A stretch of 52,384 nucleotides of DNA from the NCBI GenBank assembly GCA_934202965.1, contig CAKPYN010000016.1, positions 1 to 52,384 of the forward strand. Reading direction: 5' to 3'. The position numbers were made by a program, and so were the translations under genes. The notes under the pieces are model-generated. The model did not search any database. It was not told where the DNA came from and was given only the letters and a program-made list of their open reading frames with translations. Origin of the DNA: an uncultured Megasphaera sp. GTDB lineage: Bacteria > Bacillota > Negativicutes > Veillonellales > Megasphaeraceae. This document shows, one piece after another, positions 1-8,520 of this stretch (positions are counted from its first letter, which is position 1; each line of letters opens with the position of its first letter).

Positions 1-46
1 GCGATTTATATTCTACCAAAAAAGATCCTGCCATGGGCTTTTTTAT

Positions 47-226
47 TCAGATGTCCAACTTCATTTTACAATCAGCGGCTTTTTTTTGTTTTTCTTGCAA
101 GGTAATGGCTAATTCTCGTTGTTTACGAAATTTCCACAAAGCCCCAATAGCCGTTACCATAGAAAATATTATTGCAATATTACTATAAATCCAGCGAATT
201 ACAGCTATAACGTCCGAAATGTTCAT
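47..226 (-). CDS. Small single-span membrane protein, 59 aa
   Basis: I do not recognise the family. The frame opens at ATG 226 behind an AGGGG ribosome binding site about nine bases upstream and ends at TGA 47. The peptide has an amphipathic start, one hydrophobic segment (about residues 13-31), then a charged tail rich in Lys, Arg and Gln. That layout fits small phage holin-like or type I toxin-like membrane peptides, but there is no signature motif. It lies left of the acyltransferase, with a bidirectional terminator between them, so it is probably a separate transcript. Its nearness to a phage-like module with an amidase makes a holin role thinkable but unproven. The start is well supported by the ribosome binding site; the function is unknown. 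Confidence 0.5.
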   Translation of the reverse strand: MNISDVIAVIRWIYSNIAIIFSMVTAIGALWKFRKQRELAITLQEKQKKAADCKMKLDI

Positions 227-386
227 TAATCATATCCCCTACATTTTAAAAGTACTGCCTAATCATAAAAAATTCATTGAGCAAAAATATTTAGCGCGCT
301 AAGCGAACAAACTTTCTAATTCAATATATCATATCTACGGCAACTTATCAAGAGCCCCCATAGGCCTCCGTAATGTCCCAAAATAA

Positions 387-420
387 TAAAAGCCACGAAC
401 CTAGAAGTTCATGGCTTTTA
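387..420. terminator. Bidirectional rho-independent terminator
   Basis: The arms TAAAAGCCA.GAAC and GTTC.TGGCTTTTA pair with one mismatch around a six-base loop and are flanked by A and T runs on both sides. It lies downstream of the acyltransferase. A 12-bp perfect palindrome (TTAGCGCGCTAA, 291-302) lies nearby without an evident role. Confidence 0.8.
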
Positions 421-491
421 TCGCATATCATATGTTTGAAAAGCATATTTCACTATCGTACTTTCAGTTTATTTTATCCTACTAACTATAG

Positions 492-1588
<1,097 letters not shown>

Positions 1589-1692
1589 TTGTCAAATCCT
1601 TTCTATGTATACTATCTTAGTTATATCACATATTTCCCATTATATATACTTAGATTGAAATGTATAAAGTTCATGATAGTTGTCTTTCATGC

Positions 1693-1743
1693 ACAACAAT
1701 CCCCGAATTCACAGGTATTTCCCATGAATCCGGGGATTGTTGT
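1693..1743. terminator. Long inverted repeat between the Rpn-like gene and the acyltransferase
   Basis: The arms ACAACAATCCCC (1693-1704) and GGGGATTGTTGT (1732-1743) are perfect complements. Inner bases extend the stem to about 18 bp with one mismatch. It lies 26 bp past the stop of the Rpn-like gene, so it probably ends that transcript or protects its 3' end. No clear T run follows on either strand, so it is not a textbook intrinsic terminator. Confidence 0.55.
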
Positions 1744-1769
1744 ACAGGGACGAATCATCCCACCATGTT

Positions 1770-2597
1770 TTATTCTATATGATATTCATGATACAGTTTT
1801 TCTCTCACGTCTTCTCGTTCAATGGCCAAATCCAAATCTTGCCAACGATTGTCTGCTTTTAATAATTTCAATAAGGATGACAACCGGCTTTCGCCTTCTC
1901 TGCGCCCCTCTTGTCGTTCTTCTAAGCTCCATTTTTCCAGTTCTGCACACATCATGGCCACCTCCTCTGGATTATTTTTATACCGATATACGACTTCTTT
2001 TAGCGCATCGAGTTTCATCTGTTCCGCCGTATCACACCGAAAATCATTCATCAACTCACCGATGGCATCTGTGCCTTGATACGATCCATTCACATACAGG
2101 ATATGTTCGCCGTCTTCAAAACGCTGCTGCAGTTCTTCGATAAACCGATTCACATGATAGCGCGCAAGGCCCTGGTTCCACACATCATGTTCCGTAATAA
2201 AAATCACATAGCTTTCAGGCAAACTTTCATAGGTACTGCCTTTCTGCAGACTGTTTAGATCTAATAAGCTACTGTTGAAGCGGGCACGCCTGGTACCGGC
2301 GCCTTTATCTGATCGTTGGACTTCAATATCATATTCTGTTCCCTCGTCATCGACGGCATGCACATCCATTCGTATACTATGGCCCAGCAAATTCGGGATC
2401 GTATCTTCAATCTGTACCGTTTTTACTTGTAACTTCGGCTTTTCCATGATGATACGCAAAATACATTCTACAGCCGGAATATTATCCTTTAAACAGCGTT
2501 TCATAAATTCATCATCTAGGAGCCGCCATCGTTTGATAATAGCAAGGGCACGCTGATGCCGCCTGTCTGTAGGCGTCATACTGGGAGCTTTGTTCAC
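1770..2597 (-). CDS. Rpn family recombination-promoting nuclease / putative transposase (PD-(D/E)XK)
   Basis: The protein has the layout of the PDDEXK-type 'transposase' family that includes E. coli RpnA. A core of about residues 55-110 contains the acidic D (about residue 78) and an E-x-Q variant of the ExK motif (about 92-94). A helical middle and a charged Arg/Glu-rich tail (EERQEGRREGE) follow. These proteins cut DNA and some act as toxic anti-phage factors. I chose GTG 2597 because the AAAGG ribosome binding site lies eight bases upstream. ATG 2603 would be too close to it. It is transcribed alone, between a sigma factor and the acyltransferase. Family confidence is high; the biological role is not known. 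Confidence 0.85.
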   Translation of the reverse strand: MNKAPSMTPTDRRHQRALAIIKRWRLLDDEFMKRCLKDNIPAVECILRIIMEKPKLQVKTVQIEDTIPNLLGHSIRMDVHAVDDEGTEYDIEVQRSDKGAGTRRARFNSSLLDLNSLQKGSTYESLPESYVIFITEHDVWNQGLARYHVNRFIEELQQRFEDGEHILYVNGSYQGTDAIGELMNDFRCDTAEQMKLDALKEVVYRYKNNPEEVAMMCAELEKWSLEERQEGRREGESRLSSLLKLLKADNRWQDLDLAIEREDVREKLYHEYHIE

Positions 2598-2772
2598 AAG
2601 CATCACCTTTCTCTTTTATTATACGCAACATGTACGATTTCAACAATATACTATTTGTTTTATTTTACCGCGGTTTTATTGTATTATCCGTATCCGATAC
2701 GATATAGGCACAGTATACCATACAAAGATGAAAATCCGATGAGAATACGATTAGAATTTGATTAAAAATGAA

Positions 2773-3363
2773 TCATCCTACCATGTTTTCTTCTGTCAAA
2801 TACCGTTTCATTTGGGTGAGACTACTTTTTACGTAATCGCGAATCGTGCTTTTGCTGAGATGATACTCATCGGCAATCTTTTGATACGATTGGTCTTGAA
2901 AAAAATGCAGCCAAATGATGCGATGATGCATAGCCGGCAATTGTGCCATCGCCTGCGTCATATGTTGTTTGACTTCGTTTTGCAGGCATCGTTGTTCCGG
3001 ACCGGCATACGCCGAAATCAGTACCGACTCGGGCAAATCCGTTATGGTATCATTTTCAATGATGTTTTTATCGACTTTTATGTGATATCGCTGGGCATGA
3101 TAGGACTCACGGCGAAAGTGATTGTGTACGGAAGCCACCATCATTTGGGCGACCTCTTTCGGCTGTTCCAAGTCATATTGAAAAATGCAGTGCATGGCGC
3201 CGTGACAGGCCGTCGAAAAGGCTTCTTCAAAATTCTGATAGTATGCCTGATAGTGCCTGGCTTGATGCCGCAGCAGGGGCATAAAGGTCTGCAAGAGTTC
3301 TTCTGCTGCCAGTTTATCGCCGCGCCGAGCAGCTCGTATGCAATGTCTTAATTGGGTTGTCAT
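2773..3363 (-). CDS. Sigma-70 family RNA polymerase sigma factor (small, ECF-like)
   Basis: At 196 residues this has the two-domain layout of a small alternative sigma factor. Region 2-like helices span about residues 5-95, with a YD-type turn and an aromatic, basic stretch. A region 4 helix-turn-helix spans about residues 130-190 (QSYQKIADEYHLSKSTIRDY). ATG 3363 follows an AAGGAG site. It closes a same-strand run of DUF2922, DUF1659 and amidase genes. Similar sets (small sigma factor, DUF1659, DUF2922) occur in other Firmicutes, which suggests it may control a promoter in this segment. No anti-sigma gene is visible. Sigma factor identity is well supported; the regulon is unknown. Confidence 0.8.
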   Translation of the reverse strand: MTTQLRHCIRAARRGDKLAAEELLQTFMPLLRHQARHYQAYYQNFEEAFSTACHGAMHCIFQYDLEQPKEVAQMMVASVHNHFRRESYHAQRYHIKVDKNIIENDTITDLPESVLISAYAGPEQRCLQNEVKQHMTQAMAQLPAMHHRIIWLHFFQDQSYQKIADEYHLSKSTIRDYVKSSLTQMKRYLTEENMVG

Positions 3364-3411
3364 ATCATCCGCTCCTTACAAAAATAGAGATATACGTACG
3401 TATAGCATACG

Positions 3412-3450
3412 GAAAATACCCTGAACGGTATCTCCCGCTCAAGGTATTTC
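3412..3450 (-). terminator. Rho-independent terminator after the DUF2922 gene
   Basis: The arms AAATACC.TGA and TCA.GGTATTT pair with one mismatch, and on the minus strand the stem runs into a T-rich end. It lies 20 bp past the DUF2922 stop and so separates that transcript from the sigma factor gene. Confidence 0.6.
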
Positions 3451-3470
3451 CCTCGTATCCTGCTGTTAAT

Positions 3471-3701
3471 TTATTCCAGTGTTTCCACTTTACGCGTAAC
3501 GACTTGGCTGGATTTGAGTCCTGTCAATGGACCGCCGTCTGTCGTCGCAAATATTTTAGCTTCGATAACGTTTTTTGCCGCCGTATCCACGATTTCTTTC
3601 GTCAAATCCGCTTTCGGATCGGCTACGGAATAGCTGACACTTTTGTTCGCTCCGTCGATAAACGTAAGCTGCAGCGTTTTGCTTTCTGATTTAATAGCCA
3701 T
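3471..3701 (-). CDS. DUF2922 family protein, 76 aa
   Basis: This is a small, soluble, beta-rich protein. Its pattern (SKTLQLTFIDGANKSVSYSV ... ITTDGGPL-type turn, then a Val/Thr-rich strand) matches the DUF2922 family, whose members are about 70-80 residues. The start is ATG 3701 behind GGAGG. The DUF1659 gene lies just upstream on the same strand; the two families are commonly adjacent in Firmicutes. Their function is unknown. The 102-bp gap to the DUF1659 gene carries the AT-rich motif described under the repeat findings. The family call is good; no activity can be named. Confidence 0.75.
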   Translation of the reverse strand: MAIKSESKTLQLTFIDGANKSVSYSVADPKADLTKEIVDTAAKNVIEAKIFATTDGGPLTGLKSSQVVTRKVETLE

Positions 3702-3803
3702 CGTATGTTTCCTCCTTTCTCTTACTAGGTGTTACGTCAGCAAGCCAGCATACGCACTGGCTCACGAACAACGAACACTAAAAACTACAAACTACCTATC
3801 CTC

Positions 3804-4019
3804 TTAGCTGTGAATTTCGTTTTCAACGATTTCATGAATGCCCGTAATGGGTTCTTCATACAACGTGCCAAAAGCATTGGCTGCCGTAACGATATTGGCC
3901 GCGTCCGCTCCGTTGACGAGATTGCGCATCTGCACGGATTTTTCATAGGGTTCGCCAAGTTCGTTCTGATACGTCAAGACCAATTTCAATTTGCTCGTAA
4001 TGGCTTTACGTTCTGCCAT
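3804..4019 (-). CDS. DUF1659 family protein, 71 aa
   Basis: This small soluble protein carries the DUF1659 pattern: SKLKLVL strand, a Gly-Glu turn, a KSVQMRNL strand, then a helix with ADAANIVTAANAFGTLY. Length (71 residues) is normal for the family. ATG 4019 is preceded by AAAGGAGG. It sits between the amidase and the DUF2922 gene on one strand, the usual pairing. Function is unknown; because the pair is often beside phage-like or cell-wall genes, an accessory role in the amidase module is possible but not shown. Confidence 0.75.
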   Translation of the reverse strand: MAERKAITSKLKLVLTYQNELGEPYEKSVQMRNLVNGADAANIVTAANAFGTLYEEPITGIHEIVENEIHS

Positions 4020-4117
4020 GCTGCATTCCTCCTTTCGTAATATACAATGGGGGTATTTCCCTTGTTAATCGACACACGCTAACCTAAACCTAAAAACTTA
4101 AAACTACAAACAGCCTG

Positions 4118-4669
4118 CTACGCCGCACTGGCCAGACTTCCTACGCCCTGCATCTGCGCAGGATACTGCATAATGGCCGTGGCAATCGCTTTGGCCGCGT
4201 CGTCCAGACGGGCTTCATAGCGGCGCCAGTCGCTGTCGTTGTCGATAAAACACACTTCCACGACGACGGCCGGCATCATGGTATTGCGCAGGACAAACAA
4301 GCTCGGCCGTTCTTTGAGTCCTCGATTGGGAAGATTCAGGACGGCATTGAGATTGGACTGGATGCAGTGGCCCAGCATCAGGCTGCCGATGGAACCGGAA
4401 ATCAAGGTTTCCGTCCCGCTGGCCCGACCATTAAAGGCATTGAAATGAATGGACACAAACAAGTCGCATCCGGAGGCATTGGCTTCATCACAAATGACAT
4501 ACAAATCGTCATTCTGTCCTGTGCAGACAGCAATGCCATTATGCTCTAAATACTGCTGAATACGCAAGGATAATTCGTAGGCTGCGTCACATTCCCTGAG
4601 ATGGAGTCGTGGATTGACAGCCCCCGAATCTAATTTGCGGTCATGACCGGCGTTGATATATACGTTCAT
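4118..4669 (-). CDS. N-acetylmuramoyl-L-alanine amidase (Amidase_3)
   Basis: This 183-residue zinc amidase cleaves the bond between MurNAc and the peptide stem of peptidoglycan. The metal and catalytic residues are all visible: His9 in NAGHD, Glu26 in LRECD, His75 in VSIHFNAF and Glu139 in VEVCF. I chose ATG 4669 because AAAGGAG lies just upstream and the family starts at this point. A longer frame to 4771 runs through the preceding gene and has no support. There is no signal peptide, so export would need a holin or another route, as with phage endolysins. It lies downstream of phage-like replication genes. A lysis or cell-wall remodelling role is likely; phage origin is inferred. Confidence 0.9.
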   Translation of the reverse strand: MNVYINAGHDRKLDSGAVNPRLHLRECDAAYELSLRIQQYLEHNGIAVCTGQNDDLYVICDEANASGCDLFVSIHFNAFNGRASGTETLISGSIGSLMLGHCIQSNLNAVLNLPNRGLKERPSLFVLRNTMMPAVVVEVCFIDNDSDWRRYEARLDDAAKAIATAIMQYPAQMQGVGSLASAA

Positions 4670-4680
4670 AGTACTCCTTT

Positions 4681-4893
4681 CTAGCGATTTCCTGTTTGAA
4701 TCTGTACGCTGGCAGTCTGGCCGCCGACTGCCATGCCCTGAATGGGCTGCTTGCTCAGCGGACACGGACACGTCGATGCGCGGCCGCAGGCCGCATAAGG
4801 CCTCATCGGCAGCAGCAAGGCACTAGCCCGCTGCAGGATAAAAATCAATTTTCGTTTGTCTAAGTTTCGTAAAAACCGAAGACATGCATTCAT
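4681..4893 (-). CDS. Hypothetical small protein, 70 aa
   Basis: I do not recognise it. ATG 4893 is preceded by a good AAAGGAG site, and the stop is 12 bp before the amidase start, so it probably belongs to the same operon. The first 30 residues are basic and hydrophobic (amphipathic, possibly membrane-associated). The middle has four Cys residues in a Pro-rich stretch (CGRASTCPCP). It could be a real accessory peptide of the module or a decayed gene. Its reality rests on the ribosome binding site and tight spacing only. Confidence 0.45.
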   Translation of the reverse strand: MNACLRFLRNLDKRKLIFILQRASALLLPMRPYAACGRASTCPCPLSKQPIQGMAVGGQTASVQIQTGNR

Positions 4894-4908
4894 AAAAACT
4901 CCTTTCCC

Positions 4909-5439
4909 TTATCTATTCATACGCATGACTAGCGTAATCGTACCCTGTTCATTTAATACCATACACGTTTGATACGTACTGCCGGCGACTGTTTCTTTTT
5001 GTCGTTCGCTCATGCAGTTCATGATGTCCAGCTGACTGCGCCGCACCGTACGTTCGCTGATTTCCGGAAAAAACTGCCGCGCAAATGCCATCACTTGCGG
5101 ACTGACCGGCCGGTGTTCCATCGTTTGGCCCCTACAGATACGTTCTTTTGCTTCCTGCAAAATCCGTGCCGCTTTGGGACTCATCTTCCCTGTATGCGAT
5201 GGGGATGCATAGACATGGCGAGTCCTATCCCGATGCAGCTGTCGCCATTCAGCAATGATTTCGGCAATGGACGGCGCAAACTTATGCGTCGTGATAAGCC
5301 GCTTGGCCAGTTCCTTCGCCTGGGCTGTGGACAGCTGGGACGGCAGATTCTCCCGCAGGGTTTGAATGAAGATGGGATTGATATTCTGGTTCTCCCCGTA
5401 ACACGCCCGCAAGGTAGTCAGTAAAGTTTTCATAGCCAT
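4909..5439 (-). CDS. Phage-type helicase loader-like protein (G39P-like)
   Basis: The N-terminal 70 residues resemble phage replicative-helicase loaders of the G39P type. A short helix (KTLLTTLRACYG) is followed by a helical bundle ending in THKFAPSIAEIIAEWRQLH, the pattern 'kf.Ps.aei...w'. Such proteins load the replicative helicase onto phage origins. The C-terminal half is basic and unassigned. I start it at ATG 5439 (MAMKTLL), the first start with workable spacing (about 11 bases) from AAAGGAAG. This puts the first 158 bp inside the end of the replisome organizer gene in another frame. The loader call is a pattern match and moderately sure. Confidence 0.6.
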   Translation of the reverse strand: MAMKTLLTTLRACYGENQNINPIFIQTLRENLPSQLSTAQAKELAKRLITTHKFAPSIAEIIAEWRQLHRDRTRHVYASPSHTGKMSPKAARILQEAKERICRGQTMEHRPVSPQVMAFARQFFPEISERTVRRSQLDIMNCMSERQKETVAGSTYQTCMVLNEQGTITLVMRMNR

Positions 5440-6163
5440 GGAATGCATCTTCCTTTCGTTTGCCGCGCATGGGTCGTCCGTTGCTGTTGACCAAAATGGC
5501 ACGGATATATTTGATATGAGAAACGTTATTTTCATGGGCAAGGTCTATGGCCGTACACGTCGCCTCACTGCCCCACATGGCATCCATGTCAGTCAGTTCT
5601 TTGGCAACTTGCCGCTGCATGGGGCCAAACCGTTTTTCGTAGTGTTGAACAGCCGCGCAGCCTTTCATGTCCTGTGGCGTTCGTATCGGTTCCTGTTCTG
5701 GCAGGGACGCTGTGGCCGGGGCTTTTTCCTCTGCCGATGGGGTCGGCGCAGATAGGGCTGCCGTTTCTTGCCGCTGACGCTGCCGCTCCCGATAGCGGCG
5801 AACGCGTTCTTTCGTCTGTTCCCGGCAGATTTCGTTACGCTGAAAATCTTGCAATTCGTCCCAAATCGTAATCGTTATCAGGCCTTGCGTATCCCGTTCG
5901 ATAAGCTGCAGTTGTTCCAACACCTGCAGTCCTTTTTCAATAAAGGGCCGACGACGATGCAGACATTTGGCGATGAGCTGCGGCGTCAGGATCTGTTCTT
6001 CCGATACATAAACCCGTCCGCCGTCATTGACCGTGCCGGCCATATCTTTGAGAAAAAACCACAACACGATGTACGAATCGCCATTGGGCTGATTGAGCAA
6101 ATATATCATACGGGGATCCGAAAAAAGCCCCACTCTCGTCTTCAGCCATTGTAACTTTCTCAT
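5282..6163 (-). CDS. Phage replisome organizer / DnaD-like replication protein
   Basis: The N-terminal 120 residues match the phage replisome-organizer N-terminal domain (winged helix; RKLQWLKTRVGLFSDPRMIYLL ... GGRVYVSEEQILTPQLIA). A basic Arg/Gln linker follows (RERQRQRQ), then a DnaD-like domain at about residues 175-245 (HYEKRFGPM ... NVSHIKYIRAIL). Such proteins bind the phage origin and recruit the helicase loader, encoded next. The start is ATG 6163 behind GAGGTG. The final 52 codons overlap the loader gene in another frame, an unusually long overlap. An AT-rich region and a palindrome lie upstream and could be an origin. Domain calls are moderate to good. Confidence 0.7.
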   Translation of the reverse strand: MRKLQWLKTRVGLFSDPRMIYLLNQPNGDSYIVLWFFLKDMAGTVNDGGRVYVSEEQILTPQLIAKCLHRRRPFIEKGLQVLEQLQLIERDTQGLITITIWDELQDFQRNEICREQTKERVRRYRERQRQRQETAALSAPTPSAEEKAPATASLPEQEPIRTPQDMKGCAAVQHYEKRFGPMQRQVAKELTDMDAMWGSEATCTAIDLAHENNVSHIKYIRAILVNSNGRPMRGKRKEDAFHGYENFTDYLAGVLRGEPEYQSHLHSNPAGESAVPAVHSPGEGTGQAAYHDA

Positions 6164-6684
6164 TGCCAGCACCTCATCTTCCGTATTGGGGTGTTTTCTG
6201 CATCCCCTTTACTTATATAAGACAAAAAGAATGGATATCGTGCGTGTCATTTTTTATTTCTTTTATCCAAATCCTGATTTTCCATTTTAATATTTTTTTG
6301 TATTCTTGATTATAATGTTTCCCTTTTATACGTAAAATGACGAATTATCATATTTGTCAAATGTATTCGTTTCTATTCCTTAAAGTTTTATGAACTTTTC
6401 ATCTAGCACGATGACTATCCCAAAGGGCAGTCTTTTGAAGCCATTCTCATGCATCCGCTACGATAGGGCTGTAACAGTGACATGCTATCTTCTCTATGCT
6501 TATCTGTTCCCGTCTGTTCTCTTCTTCTCTTATCTCCCGTAGCTGTAACGCGTTACATCCCAAGTTTGGAACTCGGCTATACTGAAAGAAATCGCATCAC
6601 AACGCCAATGAGAGCATCATACATTCCCGAAATTTTCACATCCGTACGACATAAACGACCGTATATACCCGTTGTTTATAGGCA
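6164..6684. other. Non-coding region upstream of the phage-like replication genes
   Basis: No credible gene is visible here on either strand. Positions 6220-6400 are very AT-rich. A perfect 14-bp palindrome, TGTAACGCGTTACA (6544-6557), could be an operator or origin-binding site. The region should hold the promoter of the leftward replication operon, and perhaps an origin, but I cannot pick a convincing -35/-10 pair. Confidence 0.5.
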
Positions 6685-6722
6685 CAAACAAAAAAAGACG
6701 CTAACAACAAACAGCTGTTAGC
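6685..6722 (-). terminator. Rho-independent terminator
   Basis: On the minus strand GCTAAC and GTTAGC form a stem followed by GTCTTTTTTT. It would end leftward transcripts from the 6723-7242 region. Confidence 0.65.
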
Positions 6723-7242
6723 ATCATATGGATGGTAATGTCATTTCTTTATTTTTTTCAATTTTCTGCAGGTATAGTTTGCCACTATATCTGCCAATAG
6801 CTGGATAAAGAGAACTAAGCGACAGTCAGCCTAAGGTATAAGCCACCTTGTCATCATGGAATAGAAAAGCCCCGGTGTTCCAGCACCGGGGCTTTTCGCA
6901 TGCTACGTTGAGCATTTGCATCATTTTGCCTATCTTTATTATAGGCAACAATATAAATGACGTCAATAGGAATTGTCTATTCTTTCTTCTAATACAGCTT
7001 AGAGCCATGCTTTTTTTTGCATTCCGTGCATTTGCTACAACACCTTCTACCGTTTCGCCACACGCAATAGATCCGGATACAAAACAACTATAAATAGGAC
7101 AAGTCAAACTGAGGCTTCCAGAGATTTCGACGTGGTGCTTGTCAATATTCTTCGGGAATGCTTCAGTCCCAAAGCATTCGCAGTGGATGAGTTGAAAGGC
7201 ACACCAACATTTGACAAAGAGCCTTTATTCTTTGCTATAACG
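6723..7242. other. Mostly decayed or non-coding region with a strong hairpin
   Basis: Three things are visible. First, a minus-strand frame from 6830 to TGA 6741 encodes a hydrophobic segment and a Lys-rich tail (QLLADIVANYTCRKLKK), but it has no normal start codon; it looks like a relic of a small membrane peptide. Second, a strong hairpin lies at 6864-6899. Third, both strands are open across about 7090-7245. The plus frame contains FDVVLVNILRECFSPKAFAV. The minus frame contains GSIACGETVEGVVANARNA, which faintly recalls HicB antitoxins. I cannot decide whether either is a gene remnant. Confidence 0.4.
6864..6899. terminator. Strong GC-rich terminator hairpin
   Basis: AAAAGCCCCGGTG and CACCGGGGCTTTT form a perfect 13-bp stem with a six-base loop, with T runs at both ends. 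It can act in both directions. It breaks the open minus-strand frame at this place, which argues against that frame being an intact gene. Confidence 0.85.
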
Positions 7243-7902
7243 TTAAACCGCCTTCAATATTTTTCTCAAACCATCCGCAATCATATTTAGAAAAGGAACA
7301 TGCTTTTTTAAAAATTCAGATATTTTGGTATGAATTTCAAAAAAATAAAACCAAACAATAATTATAATTGAAACACATAAAATTGTATCACATATAAGTG
7401 CTATAATGGATTCTTGTGAAAATATCCACTCTTCGTAAATCCGTACTATATTAATAAAAGCAAACAATATTGGCATTAACATTTTATAAAATAAATCAAT
7501 AAAATTAAATACCATCGGATAATTTTCCTGATAACTTTCTCCTTCACGTGAAAAAATTCCTGCTATAGTTAAATTAGATATTTCTTTTTCAAGTTTACCC
7601 AAATATATATATTGTCGTTCAATATACAACATATCTTGAATATATCGTATCATCACATATGCAATCAATAACCAAAGCAACGTTTGAATAATTGTATTGC
7701 TTAATTGTAAAGGAGTTTCTATTCCTTTATTGATTCCTTTTAAAATAAGTTCAAATGCCATTTCCCTTCTTATTAAAAGCAGAAAAGAAATAGCCTCTAA
7801 TATACAAAGAATAACAAAACTTTTATTTCTTCTTTTCTGTGCTTCCTTACTCAGGCTAAATGTTTCCTTATAGTGGTCATACACTACCTCTAATACATCC
7901 AT
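7243..7902 (-). CDS. Multi-span membrane protein coupled to a TIR-like gene
   Basis: I do not recognise a named family. The 219-residue protein has four hydrophobic segments, at about residues 28-47, 68-87, 137-155 and 165-185, with a charged loop between the second and third. It starts at ATG 7902, one base after the stop of the TIR-like gene, so translation is probably coupled and the two proteins probably work together. In TIR-based defence systems a TIR enzyme makes a nucleotide signal that activates an effector, and membrane effectors are common. I see no SIR2, SLOG or Macro domain, so it is not a standard Thoeris effector. The membrane nature is clear; the effector role is inferred. Confidence 0.7.
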   Translation of the reverse strand: MDVLEVVYDHYKETFSLSKEAQKRRNKSFVILCILEAISFLLLIRREMAFELILKGINKGIETPLQLSNTIIQTLLWLLIAYVMIRYIQDMLYIERQYIYLGKLEKEISNLTIAGIFSREGESYQENYPMVFNFIDLFYKMLMPILFAFINIVRIYEEWIFSQESIIALICDTILCVSIIIIVWFYFFEIHTKISEFLKKHVPFLNMIADGLRKILKAV

Positions 7903-7903
7903 A

Positions 7904-8329
7904 TTACCGCTCTCTTATTGCCTGCACAATATCATCATGATTAAATCTATAAACTCTTTTTGCACCACAATTTTTCAATTCTTCTGGATACTCATATAAA
8001 GAATTCAATTGTACTGCTATTATATGTTTCCCCAATTCCTTGGCTTTTGCAATTTCAAAGTTCTGCCAGTTACGATAGCCAATAAGCCGGCTATCCTTAT
8101 GTAATTTATTAGCTTCTCTTCCTACAATGACCAAAATATGCGTTGCTTCATTAATTTTTCTAGATAATACCGCTTTAACCGTCGAGATATTCCCACTTTG
8201 AATTTCACTTGGTGAGGTATCATTGCAAGTAAATTCAAAATTTGAATTTCTGTTCCACATATTCAGAGTATATTTATAATCTCTATCCTTTTCGAAATCA
8301 AACGATACAAATATTTTAGGTTTTGCCAT
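7904..8329 (-). CDS. TIR-like domain protein (ThsB / DUF1863 type)
   Basis: At 141 residues this is a single TIR-like domain of the MTH538/DUF1863 kind used by Thoeris ThsB. It has an N-terminal KPKIFVSFDFEKD strand and loop. A central strand reads THILVIVG, then a W-x-x-x-E segment (NWQNFEIAKA) puts Trp89 and Glu92 at the usual catalytic Glu position, and a final HIIAVQL strand follows. Such proteins convert NAD into cyclic ADP-ribose-like signals on phage infection. ATG 8329 follows AGGAAGGAG at seven bases. It is the first gene of a two-gene unit with the membrane protein. A defence role is inferred from family and layout. Confidence 0.8.
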   Translation of the reverse strand: MAKPKIFVSFDFEKDRDYKYTLNMWNRNSNFEFTCNDTSPSEIQSGNISTVKAVLSRKINEATHILVIVGREANKLHKDSRLIGYRNWQNFEIAKAKELGKHIIAVQLNSLYEYPEELKNCGAKRVYRFNHDDIVQAIRER

Positions 8330-8520
8330 AGTTGTTCTCCTTCCTATTTTTATCACATAACTCACTTACCATTTTCAAAACGTTTTTGGTCCTATGCAAA
8401 GATTTCGGATAAATTAAATTGAGTTTTTTCGCTTCTCAAATCCCAGACGTATGTTATATTTCTGAAAATCAGTATACAGTTTTTCATATCCTGTCCTATT
8501 TATATACTAGCACTACTATC

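Noticed and set aside
1..46. GATCC...GGGCT A/T-flanked sequence as a terminator
   Set aside because: The stem does not pair well enough to call.
291..302. 12-bp palindrome TTAGCGCGCTAA as an operator or dif-like site
   Set aside because: No neighbouring regulator or recombinase and no second arm pattern; a short palindrome can arise by chance.
6482..6721. 79-codon plus-strand frame in the gap above the replication genes
   Set aside because: Low-complexity start, no ribosome binding site and no recognisable fold; its end runs into a terminator hairpin.
6826..7107. 93-codon minus-strand frame with a HicB-like stretch
   Set aside because: It contains a strong terminator hairpin and no good start; kept only as a possible relic.
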